Source of the DNA: Bog-473 sp963809715
Lineage (GTDB): Bacteria > Actinomycetota > Acidimicrobiia > Acidimicrobiales > RAAP-2
Assembly: GCA_963809715.1 (NCBI GenBank)
Contig: CAWEKO010000007.1
Location: 124,001 to 188,000 of the forward strand
Direction: 5' to 3'
Length of the DNA: 64,000 nucleotides
The position numbers and the translations under genes were made by a program. The notes beneath the pieces were generated by a model. The model was not told where the DNA came from and did no database searches. It saw only the letters and a program-made list of their open reading frames with translations. The first letter of the stretch is position 1. The number at the start of each line of letters is the position of its first letter. Below are positions 41,456-51,800 of this stretch, one piece after another.

Positions 41456-43204
41456 CTAGCCCAGGTGCCAGTCTTCGGCGTTCCAGGTGATGCCCAGGCT
41501 GGACGTGTTGGGGACGACACCCTTGAGATTGTTCGACCAGGCGAAGAACTGCGGCTTCTGGTACAGCGGCAGCGTGACCATCTGCTGCCACAGCGCCGAA
41601 TCGGCCTTGTTGAAGTCCGTGGCCTCCTGGGAACTGCTCGGCGCCGAGGCACCCGACTTCATCAGGCTGTCCACGTTCGCCTCGGAGGAGTGGGTCCAGT
41701 TCTGCCCGCAGGCTGTGGCATCGGTGTACGAGCAGTAGATCGACTGGTTCGAAGAGACGAACGGCGTTGCCACCCAGGCGAACTCACCGATCTGGTAGGT
41801 CCCGTTCGGCAGGTTCGTCCCGAAGAACGTGTTGGCGTCGTAGTTCTGGATGTTGATTTTGACGCCGATCGATTTCATCTGGGACTGGAAGAGCTCTTCC
41901 GTCTGGGCCCGGATGCTGTTCCCGGACGTCGACTGGATGGTGAAGGTCAGGTCCTTACCCTGTTGCGGTCCGTAGTTCGGCTGGAAGTACCCGTCCGAGC
42001 CCTTCTTGAAGCCCAGTTCCTTGAACAGGCTGGCCGACATCGACGGGTTGTAGGCGTACTTGGTGCCCTTGAAGGCCGACTGCGTCGGCATGTACATGCG
42101 GCTGCCCAACGGCGCGATGCCCTTGGAGATCTCACCGACGGTGCGCTGGATCAGCTGCTGGCGGTTCACGCCGTGCGCGATGGCCTCGCGCACTTGGAGC
42201 TTGGCCAGGTAGGGGTCGGCCTGGTTGAAGTCGAAGTGCTCGAACTCGAGTCCCGGCAGCGTGGCCTTGGTCGAGGCCGGAACCTGGTTTGCGTTCTGCA
42301 CGATCGACAGGTTGACCGTGGACGGGTTGATGACGTTGACTTCCTTGTTCTGCAGGGCGGGCACCAGCTGGCTGTCCGCCGAGAAGAACGAGAAGACGAT
42401 CTTGTCCAACTTCCCAGGCGTGGCCCAGTAGGTCGGGTTGCGAACCAACACCACGGACTGGTTCGAGTTGTAGCTCTGGATCTTGTACCAGCTGCCCGAG
42501 ATGGTCTGCGTCGGCCCGGAGAACCCGGTGTTCCAACCGACGGTCCGGGCGATGTGGGCCGGGACGATGTCGGTGTAGATGGCGCGCCAGTCGGTGAAGC
42601 TCGGATTGAAGGTGACGGTCACGGTCTTGCCGTTGGGGCACATTCCGGCATTGCGGTTCGCCGCGCTGCCCGGGTCGCAGGCGGCGCCGCTGGCGGGGTT
42701 CGAGCCCACGACCGACTGGATCTGGTTGTACCCGGCGCTCGATGCCGTGTCGTACGGCTGGCCGCCCACGTCGGTGTACGCCGTGTTGCCGCTCTGGGCC
42801 TGCCAGTTGTAGATGAAGTCGTCGGCCGTGATGGGTGTGCCGTCGGACCACACTGCCTTGGGGTTCAAGGTGTAGACGACCGTCTGCGGGCTGGTGCTGG
42901 TCTGCACCGCGCTCTGGAGAAGCTGGTTGTTCAGGACCGGTTGCAGCTTGGCGTTGACGATGAACGCCTGGGGCCAGACCATGTTCATGATCTCCTGCAG
43001 CACGAACTCCGAGGCGGCCGAGGTGTTGATGTTGAACCCGACCAGGTTCTCGTCGAGCGCCATGGTCGCCGTGCCACCCGAGGAGGACGACGCCTTCGCG
43101 GACGCACCGCTCGTGGCCGGCGTGACCACGACGAGTGACATCGTCACTGCCCCCGCCGCGAGGGCGGCGAATGCCGACCGCTTCAATAGCCCCTTCATTC
43201 CCAT
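41456..43204 (-). CDS. oppA: oligopeptide-binding protein OppA (SBP family 5)
   Basis: The extracytoplasmic peptide-binding protein, 582 residues. It starts with a Sec signal (basic MKGLLKR then SAFAALAAGAVTMSLVV, cleavage near ATSGASA). There is no lipobox Cys, so membrane anchoring is not by the usual lipid. The SBP_bac_5 body includes PKAVWSDGTPITADDFIYN-like (about 125-145) and REAIAHGVNRQQLI. ATG 43204 and ATG 43198 are both possible: GGGAG lies 4 nt before the first and 10 before the second. It is the first gene of the opp operon. Confidence 0.9.
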   Translation of the reverse strand: MGMKGLLKRSAFAALAAGAVTMSLVVVTPATSGASAKASSSSGGTATMALDENLVGFNINTSAASEFVLQEIMNMVWPQAFIVNAKLQPVLNNQLLQSAVQTSTSPQTVVYTLNPKAVWSDGTPITADDFIYNWQAQSGNTAYTDVGGQPYDTASSAGYNQIQSVVGSNPASGAACDPGSAANRNAGMCPNGKTVTVTFNPSFTDWRAIYTDIVPAHIARTVGWNTGFSGPTQTISGSWYKIQSYNSNQSVVLVRNPTYWATPGKLDKIVFSFFSADSQLVPALQNKEVNVINPSTVNLSIVQNANQVPASTKATLPGLEFEHFDFNQADPYLAKLQVREAIAHGVNRQQLIQRTVGEISKGIAPLGSRMYMPTQSAFKGTKYAYNPSMSASLFKELGFKKGSDGYFQPNYGPQQGKDLTFTIQSTSGNSIRAQTEELFQSQMKSIGVKINIQNYDANTFFGTNLPNGTYQIGEFAWVATPFVSSNQSIYCSYTDATACGQNWTHSSEANVDSLMKSGASAPSSSQEATDFNKADSALWQQMVTLPLYQKPQFFAWSNNLKGVVPNTSSLGITWNAEDWHLG

Positions 43205-43547
43205 AGCGCTCCCTTGCTCGCCGGTCGCCCCCTTGACGGCCGCTTCGCACCGTTCCCAGCTGCGTCGGGAGAAGCTTGCACTCCCCTCAACAACTCCGGT
43301 CGGCAGAAGATTGGGTAAACGTAACCTAAATGCCACATTCTGTGTAGGTCATGGCATCTGAATTTCTGCGGGAACGCGGGTCCTCGAGATCCGATCCGGC
43401 TTGACAGAGCCCAGGGCACAGGATTCCTGCGTGAGGGCGGCATGAAATAGAAGCTGCGTGACACAGAAGCTGCGTAATGCTGTGTGTCAGCTGTGAGCTG
43501 ACTGATCGATCTGTGACGGCGCTCCGTTAACATTTGCCACTGAGGCG
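43205..43547. other. 343-bp divergent intergenic region with an inverted repeat
   Basis: It separates oppA (minus) from the DMT transporter (plus). TGACACA (43459-43465) and TGTGTCA (43483-43489) form a 7-bp inverted repeat with a 17-nt spacer. AGAAGCTGCGT occurs twice nearby. The position suits an operator for one or both genes. TAACAT (43528-43533), 14 nt before ATG 43548, may be a -10 box. Confidence 0.45.
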
Positions 43548-44561
43548 ATGGTCTATGTCTTTGCTGTAGCGGCAGCTTTGTCCAACGCGCTGACCAGCGT
43601 GTTCCAGCGCATGGGCGTTGAAGATGCCCCCCAAGAGACGACGATGCGGTTGAGCCTGATGGCCCATGCCATCAAACGCGGCGTCTGGCTCCTCGGCTTC
43701 GCCTTCATGGTTTGTTCCTTCCTGTTGCAATCTTTTGCGCTCCACCTCGGCCGGCTGTCGGTGGTCCAGCCCATCCTCACCATGGAGCTCCTCTTCCTGG
43801 TCGCCATCCTCGGGACCTACTTCCGCTTCCAGATCACGTACAGGGAGTGGATCGGCGCCGGCGCCATCGCTTTCGGGCTCGCCGGCTTCCTCTACTTCGC
43901 AGCGCCGGGCGGTGGCCAGGAGGTGCCGACCAACCTGGGTTGGATCGTGGTCGGCAGCACAACCTGCGGACTCATCGTCCTGACCGTGGTGGCAACCCGC
44001 TGGGGTCCGCGCTGGTGGAAGGCGGCCATGTTCGGCAGCGCGGCCGCCATCGCCTATGCGTTCACCGCTGCCCTCATCAAGACGGTGAGCGACTTCGCCA
44101 CCCACGACTGGGTCACCCTGTTCGTGCACTGGCAGACCTACGGCGTCATCGCCTTCGGGCTGCTCGGCCTGTTCCTCACGCAGAACGCGTTCCACGCTGG
44201 TCCGCTCGCCGCCTCCCAGTCCACCCTGGTCCTGGTCGACCCGCTCGTCAGCATCTGTCTCGGGATCGCCCTCTTCGGCGACAGCCTTCGCACCTCGGGA
44301 CCGTACGGGCCCCTCGAGGCCGTCTCCCTCCTGCTGGTGTTCATCGGCGCGGTCTTCCTGTCGCACTCGCCACTCATCACGGGCATCAAGAGCGAGGGCC
44401 AAGGCGACGAGTACGAGGAGATGCTGTCGCGCCAGCTGAAGCATCCCCACGGCCGCCTTCTCCACGAGCCCGAGCCCGAGTCCGAGCCCGAGTCCGAGCC
44501 GGTCCACGACGCCTTCCACGACGCCTACCAGGACGGCCTACCGCCCTTCTCGTCGGCCTAG
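43548..44561 (+). CDS. EamA/DMT-family transporter
   Basis: An integral membrane protein of 337 residues with about ten helices in two repeats, typical of drug/metabolite transporters. The first repeat starts MVYVFAVAAALSNALTSVFQR and the second near residue 130 (WIVVGSTTCGLIVL). The cytoplasmic C-terminus has an acidic repeat (EPEPESEPESEP) followed by His/Asp-rich sequence. The substrate is unknown. It stands alone. Confidence 0.85.
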   Translation: MVYVFAVAAALSNALTSVFQRMGVEDAPQETTMRLSLMAHAIKRGVWLLGFAFMVCSFLLQSFALHLGRLSVVQPILTMELLFLVAILGTYFRFQITYREWIGAGAIAFGLAGFLYFAAPGGGQEVPTNLGWIVVGSTTCGLIVLTVVATRWGPRWWKAAMFGSAAAIAYAFTAALIKTVSDFATHDWVTLFVHWQTYGVIAFGLLGLFLTQNAFHAGPLAASQSTLVLVDPLVSICLGIALFGDSLRTSGPYGPLEAVSLLLVFIGAVFLSHSPLITGIKSEGQGDEYEEMLSRQLKHPHGRLLHEPEPESEPESEPVHDAFHDAYQDGLPPFSSA

Positions 44562-45758
44562 CCAGCAGTCACATCGATCGAGGCTCGAGCTGAGACTCAC
44601 CGGGACGAGCCGCGACCCGATTGTTGGGACAGCTCCCCATGTGCCGATCGATGGACGGAATGTTCGCTTCCTTAGGTGAGGAGATCGAGGCCGGTCATCG
44701 GTTGCCCAAGGGCTTGCGGACTCTAGGTAACTTGGCAGCCTGACGGCGCTGACGATCGCTTCCTACGGATATGGGATGGTCGATGGCACGACGATCCTGA
44801 GCACGCAATGGCGCCGATCGAGCAGGCCTCTCCGCTGGGAATAGGCCGTCAGTCCTAACGCGCCAATGGTATTTGGCTGAATTGCTGGGATTGTCGGGGA
44901 TTGAGCCTTAGTTTTCGGCCGTGCACCACGGATACACCACGAGGGCCCCGGACTCGTTCTTGATGCCGGCAGTGTTGGGTCGAGACGCCAGCTTCGCAAC
45001 AATCCAATCGGTGCGGTTTGCTCCACACTCCGGCGATGAGCGATTCGATGACCTTGTGGAACGAGGATCTCCCACGGGGTGCGAGGAGTCGACGAGCGAT
45101 ACGACCATCGAACTCGGACGCCTAAAAACTCGGACGCACGAACCGGGATCTGCGCCCGGAGGGACGTGAAGGACGAGCGCGATTCAAGTTTGACTTCGGC
45201 CCCATCTGAAACGGCCGGTGTCGGAGACTGTTGGGACGAAAGGCTGGGCGGTGTCCGCCGCTCCCAAAACTGCGTGACAGTTGGAAAACGGGGGGTGTAT
45301 TTTTCCGCGTGAAAGGGCCGGAAGGAATAGATCACCGGCTGTTCCACCCCCGCCGGTTGGGACCCCACCTCCGGCCTCGGCACGCCGGACGCCGGCGGCC
45401 TAGCTGCCGCGCTGAGCCCAACAACCCCACGTGACAGGGAGCGCAACACTGATGACCGAGCGCTGAGCGCACGACGTTGCGCGCCACCGTGGCGTCCATA
45501 TGTACCGGTGACTATCGGTAGACACAGGATCGATCGGTAACACACAGGACCGCGAGGGACCTGACCGATTCGTTTGACCTATTCCGAAGGCGACGCAACC
45601 TCAGATGCCTGGTCCGTGCCGGTTCGTTTTTAACCCGCCGCACTCGCCGCGAGACAAACTCCAAGCGAATAAACCCATTGCTCCGCAGTCAGGTCCTCGT
45701 TAGCGTCGCAGTGCGAGAGGCCGTAGCCGTGCAGCATCCCGATGAGGAGGAGCCGGGT
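44562..45758. other. 1.2-kb region without a supportable gene
   Basis: Open frames exist on both strands (for example 44763-45545 on the minus strand), but their composition (Arg/Ser/Pro-rich, no domain, no ribosome site) is what random GC-rich DNA gives. There are several GC-rich potential stems (45340-45430) but no riboswitch family I can name. The 3' end carries AGGAGG (45745-45750) for the protease gene. It may hold a long leader, a small RNA or decayed DNA. Confidence 0.4.
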
Positions 45759-47783
45759 ATGAGAATGCATCAGATCAAGACCGTGGCCGTAGCGGCCACC
45801 GGAGCAGGGCTCGTGTCACTGGCGATGGTGACCGCGTTGCCCCAAACGACGGGCGCGGCACCTGCCCCTGGGCAGAGCGGACCGGCGGCGTACGGCCACC
45901 GGGTCGCTGACGCGCCGTCGTCGAACCCGGTCAACTTCTCTCTCGTGCTGAACCTGCGCGACCCGGCTGGTGCTGCCGCGCTGGTCAAGTCGGTCAGCGA
46001 TCCGACCAGCAGCAGCTACCGGCACTACGTGACGGCGAGGCAGTGGGAGGCGCAGTTCTCGCCTACGTCCGCCGCGGCGAACCAGGCGGTGACCTGGCTC
46101 AAGTCCGAGGGCTTCAGCGTCGGCGCCATCCCGGCGGACCGGATCACGGTGTCCGCCTCGGGCACCGTCGCCCAGGTCGAGCAGGCGTTCGGAACGAGCC
46201 TCGGACAGTACAGCGTCAACGGACAGACGTTGCGTGAGGCGGACGGGCCAGTAGCCATACCCACCGCGATCGCGGGTGTGGTGGGCGCGGTCATGGGCAT
46301 CAACGAGATCGCCGCCCAGCCAGGGGCCCTCGAGCCTCCGCCAGGTTCCTTCGTCACCGCCCCGCCCTGTTCCACCTACTTCGGCGAGTCGACCAAGACC
46401 ACGACCTACGGCAACCAGAATCCCGGCTATCCGAACACCATGCCCGACACGGTGTGTGGCTACGTGGGCACGCAGCTGCGGTCGGCCTACGACATCCCGG
46501 CTTCCGACACCGGCTCGGGCTCCACGGTCGCCATCGTGGACGCCTATGACCTCAAGACGATGGCGTCGGACGCGACTGAGTACTTCAACACCAGCGACCC
46601 GAGCGCCCCGTTCGCCGCCGCCGACTACCAGGCCATCAACCAAGGTCCTTTCGACGCTCAGGACGTCTGTGGCAACTGGGGCGACGAGCAGGCTATCGAC
46701 GTCGAGTCGTCGCACAGCCTCGCTCCCGATGCCCACATCCTCTTCGTGGGGGCAAAAGACTGCTTCGACTCGAGCCTTTTCACCGCCGAGCAGACCGTCG
46801 TTGATGGAAACCTGGCCAACGTGATCAGCAATTCGTGGGGTGACACCGACGGCGACCTCTTCTCCGACGTCGCCACCCGGACCGCTTACGACGACTTGTT
46901 CCAGCTCGCCGACGCCACCGGCATCACGGTCCAGTTCTCTTCGGGTGACCAGGGGGACAACTTCGATCAGACCGGGCTCTCGGGGGCCGACTACCCCGCG
47001 TCAAGTCCGTATGTCACCTCTGTCGGGGGCACCTCGCTCGAGATCGGCGCCAGCGGCAACGCCATCGCCTCGTACGGATGGTCCACGGGCAGATCGTTCA
47101 AATGTGATGCCGACGTCGCTCCCTTCCTCAAGGGCTGCAACCCGAGCAACTTCGGGACTTGGCTGCCTGCCGCCGCCGACGGGGCGTCCGGCGGGTTCAC
47201 CAGCTACGACTACAGCCAGCCGTGGTATCAGGCCGGCATCGTTCCGACGACGCTGTCCGAGCGCAATGTGGCGATCGACGGCCCCGTCCCGATGCGGGTC
47301 GAGCCTGACATCTCCCTCGACGCCGACCCCGCGACGGGCTTCCTGATCGGGTTGACCGAGGCTTTCCCGAACGGGGCGACCAAGTACGGAACGACCCGTT
47401 ACGGGGGTACGAGCCTGGCCTCTCCCATACTGGCTGGCATCGTGGCCGACGCCGACCAGGCGGGAGGCGTGGCGGCCGGCTTCCTCAACCCGACCGTCTA
47501 TCACCTCAGCCAGGTGACCGGTAAGGCCATCGCGAACGTTCCGGTCGCCCAGGACCAGGTCCAGTTCCGCAACGACTACGTCGATGAGGTCCTTGGCAAT
47601 GGGCCCGGCGTGGCCCATGGAGTGCGGATCATCGGCGCCTCGCTCGAAGAGGTGTACTGCGACGGCACGGGCAATTGCGCCAGCCGCCCCGACACCCTGT
47701 CCGCCGGCCCGGGCTACAACAGCCTCACCGGCCTGGGGACTCTGGGCCCGAACTTCGTCAAGGACCTGGGCACCGCCTCGTAG
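45759..47783 (+). CDS. secreted S53 family serine-carboxyl peptidase (sedolisin/kumamolisin type)
   Basis: An exported acid protease of 674 residues. The signal peptide is at about 1-36 (MRMHQIKTVAVAATGAGLV, then ALPQTTGAAPA). The S53 pro-domain is at about 45-200 (VNFSLVLNLRDP, QWEAQFSPT). The catalytic domain starts near 240. DEQAIDVE near 309-316 supplies the Glu and Asp, and GGTSLASP near 548 the nucleophile Ser. SNSWGD is also conserved. The C-terminal YNSLTGLGTLG belongs to the calcium site. ATG 45759 has AGGAGG 8 nt upstream. Sedolisins work at acid pH, which hints at an acidic habitat. Confidence 0.92.
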   Translation: MRMHQIKTVAVAATGAGLVSLAMVTALPQTTGAAPAPGQSGPAAYGHRVADAPSSNPVNFSLVLNLRDPAGAAALVKSVSDPTSSSYRHYVTARQWEAQFSPTSAAANQAVTWLKSEGFSVGAIPADRITVSASGTVAQVEQAFGTSLGQYSVNGQTLREADGPVAIPTAIAGVVGAVMGINEIAAQPGALEPPPGSFVTAPPCSTYFGESTKTTTYGNQNPGYPNTMPDTVCGYVGTQLRSAYDIPASDTGSGSTVAIVDAYDLKTMASDATEYFNTSDPSAPFAAADYQAINQGPFDAQDVCGNWGDEQAIDVESSHSLAPDAHILFVGAKDCFDSSLFTAEQTVVDGNLANVISNSWGDTDGDLFSDVATRTAYDDLFQLADATGITVQFSSGDQGDNFDQTGLSGADYPASSPYVTSVGGTSLEIGASGNAIASYGWSTGRSFKCDADVAPFLKGCNPSNFGTWLPAAADGASGGFTSYDYSQPWYQAGIVPTTLSERNVAIDGPVPMRVEPDISLDADPATGFLIGLTEAFPNGATKYGTTRYGGTSLASPILAGIVADADQAGGVAAGFLNPTVYHLSQVTGKAIANVPVAQDQVQFRNDYVDEVLGNGPGVAHGVRIIGASLEEVYCDGTGNCASRPDTLSAGPGYNSLTGLGTLGPNFVKDLGTAS

Positions 47784-47881
47784 CGGGCGGCCGGCTCAGG
47801 AATCGAGCTCACTGGACTTGTCGAGAACGACCACACGATGCCCTCCGTGAGGGAGGGGGACTTGAACCGTCCGTATGGATT

Positions 47882-47933
47882 GTTCAGGTGGCCTGTTCAG
47901 GCGGATCGTTCAGGCAGTTCGTTCAAGTGCCGA
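47882..47933. repeat. four 13-bp tandem repeats (GTTCAGG)
   Basis: GTTCAGG or GTTCAAG starts at 47882, 47895, 47908 and 47921, exactly 13 bp apart. The array is in the gap between the protease and a convergent hydrolase, and encodes nothing. Function unknown; it could bind a protein or simply be a slippage-prone array. Confidence 0.7.
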
Positions 47934-47937
47934 CTGT

Positions 47938-47961
47938 GGCGAGGCGCGCCGTTGCCTCGCC
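47938..47961. terminator. hairpin terminator between convergent genes
   Basis: GGCGAGGC (47938-47945) pairs with GCCTCGCC (47954-47961), 8-nt loop. It touches the hydrolase stop codon and lies 155 bp after the protease stop. There is no long T-run. Confidence 0.5.
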
Positions 47962-48776
47962 TAGTAGCTGTCGCCAGCCGCCTTTTCGATCACGAGCCGC
48001 GTCATGGCGGCGAAATGGTCCGGATGAGACAGGTGCGCTCCGTGGTGCGCCCCTTCGATACGGAACACCGACGCCCCCGGCACGTTCTCGCCCAACCACT
48101 CGACGCTGCGCCGGTGGTGCGGGGCCGAACCCTCGCCGCCCCGACCGAACACGGCCGGGGCGGCCAGCGCGGTGACTTCGAAGACCGGCTCAGAGGAGCG
48201 AAAACTGCGTAGATCGCCCATCAACGCCGGCCCGTCGGCCACGCGGTCGGCCCGACCCTCGTCGGTCAGGCGGGCCCAGGCCCCCGGGCTGACCATGCGG
48301 GAGAAGAAGTGCTCCACCTCGACGGCCGGGTCCTCGGACATCGGTGGCCAGCCCTGGCCCTGACTCTCGTCGGCCTGCTGGCGGCGAAAGCCCAGCCAGG
48401 GCATCGGGGGTTCGAAGGCCCCGATGGCGTCGAAGACCCTGGGCGAGGCCAGGGCCGCGCCGACCACGACATCGCCTCCGAAACTGTGGCCGACGGCAAC
48501 CAGAGGGCCGGCGCCGTCGGCCGGAGTGGCGGCCCGCAGTTCCTCTCCGATGGCCAGCAGGTCCTCGATGTGCCCACCGAGATCCGTGACTCCGGCGCCT
48601 CGGGATCCTTGGTAGCCCCGGCGGTCGTAGGCCAACGTCGTGAGTTCGGGCAGGCGCCGCATGACCCGCCGGAAGCTCTCGCCTCGGTCGAGCGATCCGT
48701 GGACGAACACGACGGTGGCGGCGCCCGGCACCGGGGCAGGCCGAGTCGAGACCTGGAGTGCGGCCGGATAGGGCAT
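47961..48776 (-). CDS. alpha/beta hydrolase
   Basis: A cytosolic alpha/beta-hydrolase of 271 residues. VFVHGSLDRG (about 23-32) is the oxyanion segment. GHSFGG gives nucleophile Ser98, and EGAHHGAHLSHPDHF near 235-250 carries the His. The early part (AYDRRGYQGSRG) is typical of the proline-iminopeptidase/haloperoxidase-like group. ATG 48776; a TAGCGT box lies 12 nt upstream. It diverges from kgd. Substrate unknown. Confidence 0.82.
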   Translation of the reverse strand: MPYPAALQVSTRPAPVPGAATVVFVHGSLDRGESFRRVMRRLPELTTLAYDRRGYQGSRGAGVTDLGGHIEDLLAIGEELRAATPADGAGPLVAVGHSFGGDVVVGAALASPRVFDAIGAFEPPMPWLGFRRQQADESQGQGWPPMSEDPAVEVEHFFSRMVSPGAWARLTDEGRADRVADGPALMGDLRSFRSSEPVFEVTALAAPAVFGRGGEGSAPHHRRSVEWLGENVPGASVFRIEGAHHGAHLSHPDHFAAMTRLVIEKAAGDSY

Positions 48777-48826
48777 GGGCAGGGCAGACGCTACCCGGAG
48801 CGCCCACCAGCCCCGACCTCCACCGG

Positions 48827-48832
48827 TAGGGT
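48827..48832 (+). promoter_or_regulatory. leaderless -10 box of kgd
   Basis: TAGGGT followed by 6 nt and ATG 48839. Confidence 0.55.
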
Positions 48833-48838
48833 TGCCTC

Positions 48839-51800
48839 ATGACCCAGTTCGGCGGCGCAGGAGGCTCGTTCGGGCCCAATGCCTGGCTCGTCGACGACAT
48901 GTACGACCGCTTCTTGGCCGATCCGGACTCGGTCAGCGAGAGCTGGCGCGAATTCTTCGCCGACTACCGCCCGGCGCCCGTCCCTGTGCCCCAGAGCCAT
49001 ACCGACAACGTTGCTCCCGGTGCCACCGCTCCAGCGGCTCCAACCGCTCCAGCCGCACCGACACCGGCCACGACGGCTCCCAAGGCGCCGACGCCTCCGG
49101 CAGCGGTCGGGCAATCGGGGATCGAGGGGGCCACGGTGCTGCGCGGGGCGGCCTCGCGCATCGTCGCGAACATGGAGGCCAGCCTCGGTGTGCCGACGGC
49201 GACCAGCGTGCGCTCGGTACCCGCACGCTTGCTGGAGGTCAACCGGCTCATCCTCAACAACCAGTTGGCCCGGACGACCGGAGCCAAGGTCAGCTTCACC
49301 CACATCATCGGCTACGCGGTCGTGCGCGCCCTGCACGACGTGCCCGCGCTCAATGCCGCCTTCGTGGCAGACGCCGACGGAACGGGCAAGCCTGGCGTCA
49401 TCCATCACAAGCGCGTCGGCCTCGGTCTTGCGGTAGACCAGGAGAAGAGCGATGGGACGCGCACTCTGCTCGTGCCGTGCATCAAGGAGGCCGACACCCT
49501 CGACTTCCGTGGGTTCGTCCTCGCCTATGAAGACCTCATCCGCAAGATCCACACGGGGAAGATCGCGCCGGACGACTTCGTCGGGACGACGGTGTCGCTG
49601 ACCAACCCGGGCACGCTTGGCACCATCCAGTCGGTGCCTCGCCTCATGCCGGGCCAGGGCGCCATCGTCGGCGTGGGCGCGCTGGGCTACCCGGCCGGCT
49701 TTGAGGCAGCCGACCCGCGTGTGCTGGCCGAGCTCGGGCTGGGCAAGGTGGTGACCCTCACCTCGACCTACGACCACCGCATCATCCAGGGTGCCGAGTC
49801 TGGTCTCTTCCTGGGCCGGGTTGCGGCCCTCCTGACCGGGGCCGACGGCTTCTACGACGATCTCTTCGAGTCGATGGGGGTGCCCTACGAACCGGTGCGC
49901 TGGCAGGTGGACTCCAATGCCGGCGACGTGTCCGAAGAGGGTGAGCACCAGCGCCTGACCAAGCAGGTCCACGTGCAGACGCTCATCAACATGTACCGGG
50001 TCCGCGGGCACCTCATCGCCCACCTGGACCCGCTCGACGCCGAGCCTCCGCACATCCACCCCGAGCTCGACCCGCTCACCTACGGGCTCACCATCTGGGA
50101 TCTGCCTCGTCAGTTCGTGGCCGACGGCTTGGCCGGGCGCGACATCGCCACCCTCGACGAGATCCTCCACGTCCTGCGCGACGCCTACTGCCGGACTTTG
50201 GGCGTCGAGTACATGCACATCCAGGACCCGGAGCAGAAGCGCTGGATCCAACAGCATGTCGAGGGCCAGCCGACCACGCTCAACATCGAGGAGCAGCGTC
50301 ACATCCTCGACCGCCTCAACGCGGCCGAGGTCTTCGAGCGGTTCCTCCACACCCGCTACGTCGGGCAGAAGCGTTTCGGGCTCGAGGGTGCCGAGTCGAC
50401 CATCGTGCTGTTGGATGCGCTTCTCGACTCGGCGGCCGGCTCCGGGGTGGCCGAAGTCGTGATGGGCATGGCTCATCGCGGCCGTCTGAACGTGCTGGCC
50501 AACATCGTTGGCAAGTCGTACCGCGAGATCTTCGAGGAGTTCGAGGGGAATCTCGATCCCGAGTCGGTCCAGGGCTCTGGAGACGTGAAGTATCACAAGG
50601 GTGCGCGTGGTGTGTACATGGCCAGCGCCGGAGAAGAGCTGCCGATCACCCTGGCTTCGAACCCCTCGCACCTCGAGGCAGTCGACCCCGTGGTGGAGGG
50701 CATGACCCGGGCCAAGCAGGATCGGCTCTCTCCGCCGACCGACGGCACGCCGGCCGCTGCCGCTGAGGGCGTGGACGGGTTCCCATGCATGTCCGTGCTC
50801 ATCCACGGCGATGCTGCCTTCGCCGGCCAGGGTGTCGTGGCCGAAACGCTCAATCTCTCGGGCCTTTCCGGTTACCGCACCGGCGGCACCGTGCACCTGG
50901 TGATCAACAACCAGCTCGGCTTCACCACGGCCCCGGCCTCGGCCCGCACCTCGGTGTACCCGACCGACGTGGCCAAGATGGTGCAGGCGCCCATTTTCCA
51001 TGTGAACGGGGATGACCCCGAAGCCTGCCTGCCGCGCCGCCCGTCTCGCCTTCTCGTTCCGCCAGACGTTCCATAAGGACGTCGTGATCGACTTGGTCTG
51101 CTACCGCAAGCACGGGCACAACGAGGGTGACGACCCGAGCTACACCCAGCCCCTCATGTACCAGCGCATCGACGCCAAGCGCTCCGTGCGCAAGCTCTAC
51201 ACCGAGACGCTGGTGCGCCGGGGTGACATCACCCTCGATGAGGCGGAGCACGCTCTCGACGACTTCAACGCCAAGCTGCAGACCGTCCTCGACGAGGTGC
51301 GCCTGGAGCCCTCGCTGGCCCCGACCGAGTTGCCTCCCGCGGAGCCGTCGCCGAGGGTGATCGACCCGCCCGAGACCGGTATCGCTCCCGACGTCGTCCA
51401 AGCCCTCTCCGCTGTCGTGCGCACGGTGCCGGACGGCTTCACCATCCACCCCAAGCTCGAGCGGCAGTTCGCCCAACGCGACGAATTGGTGGCCAGCGGC
51501 TCGGTGGATTGGGCCCTGGCCGAGGCCCTTGCGTTCGGCTCGTTGATGTACGAGGGCGTGAACGTGCGCCTGACCGGTCAGGACACCCGGCGGGGCACGT
51601 TCAGCCACCGTCACGCCGTCCTGGTTGATTACTCGAACGCGGAAGAATACGTCCCGCTGGCCCATATCCGGGACGGGTTGGCCCGCGTCGGGGCCACCCA
51701 GCTCATCCCGCCGGGCGAGATAGGCAATTTCACGGTCCGGGACTCGTTGCTCTCCGAGTACGCCGCCGTGGGATTCGAGTACGGCTATTCGGTCGAGGCG

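Noticed and set aside
45340..45480. riboswitch (for example a c-di-AMP type) before the S53 protease
   Set aside because: Some GC-rich stems and short motif fragments are present, but the conserved core of no known class could be aligned by eye.
44763..45545. 260-codon open frame on the minus strand in the 1.2-kb gap
   Set aside because: No ribosome site or leaderless box, Arg/Ser/Pro-rich composition, no recognisable motif.
48791..51001. 736-codon open frame opposite kgd
   Set aside because: Antisense artefact of high third-position GC. Kgd motifs are on the plus strand.
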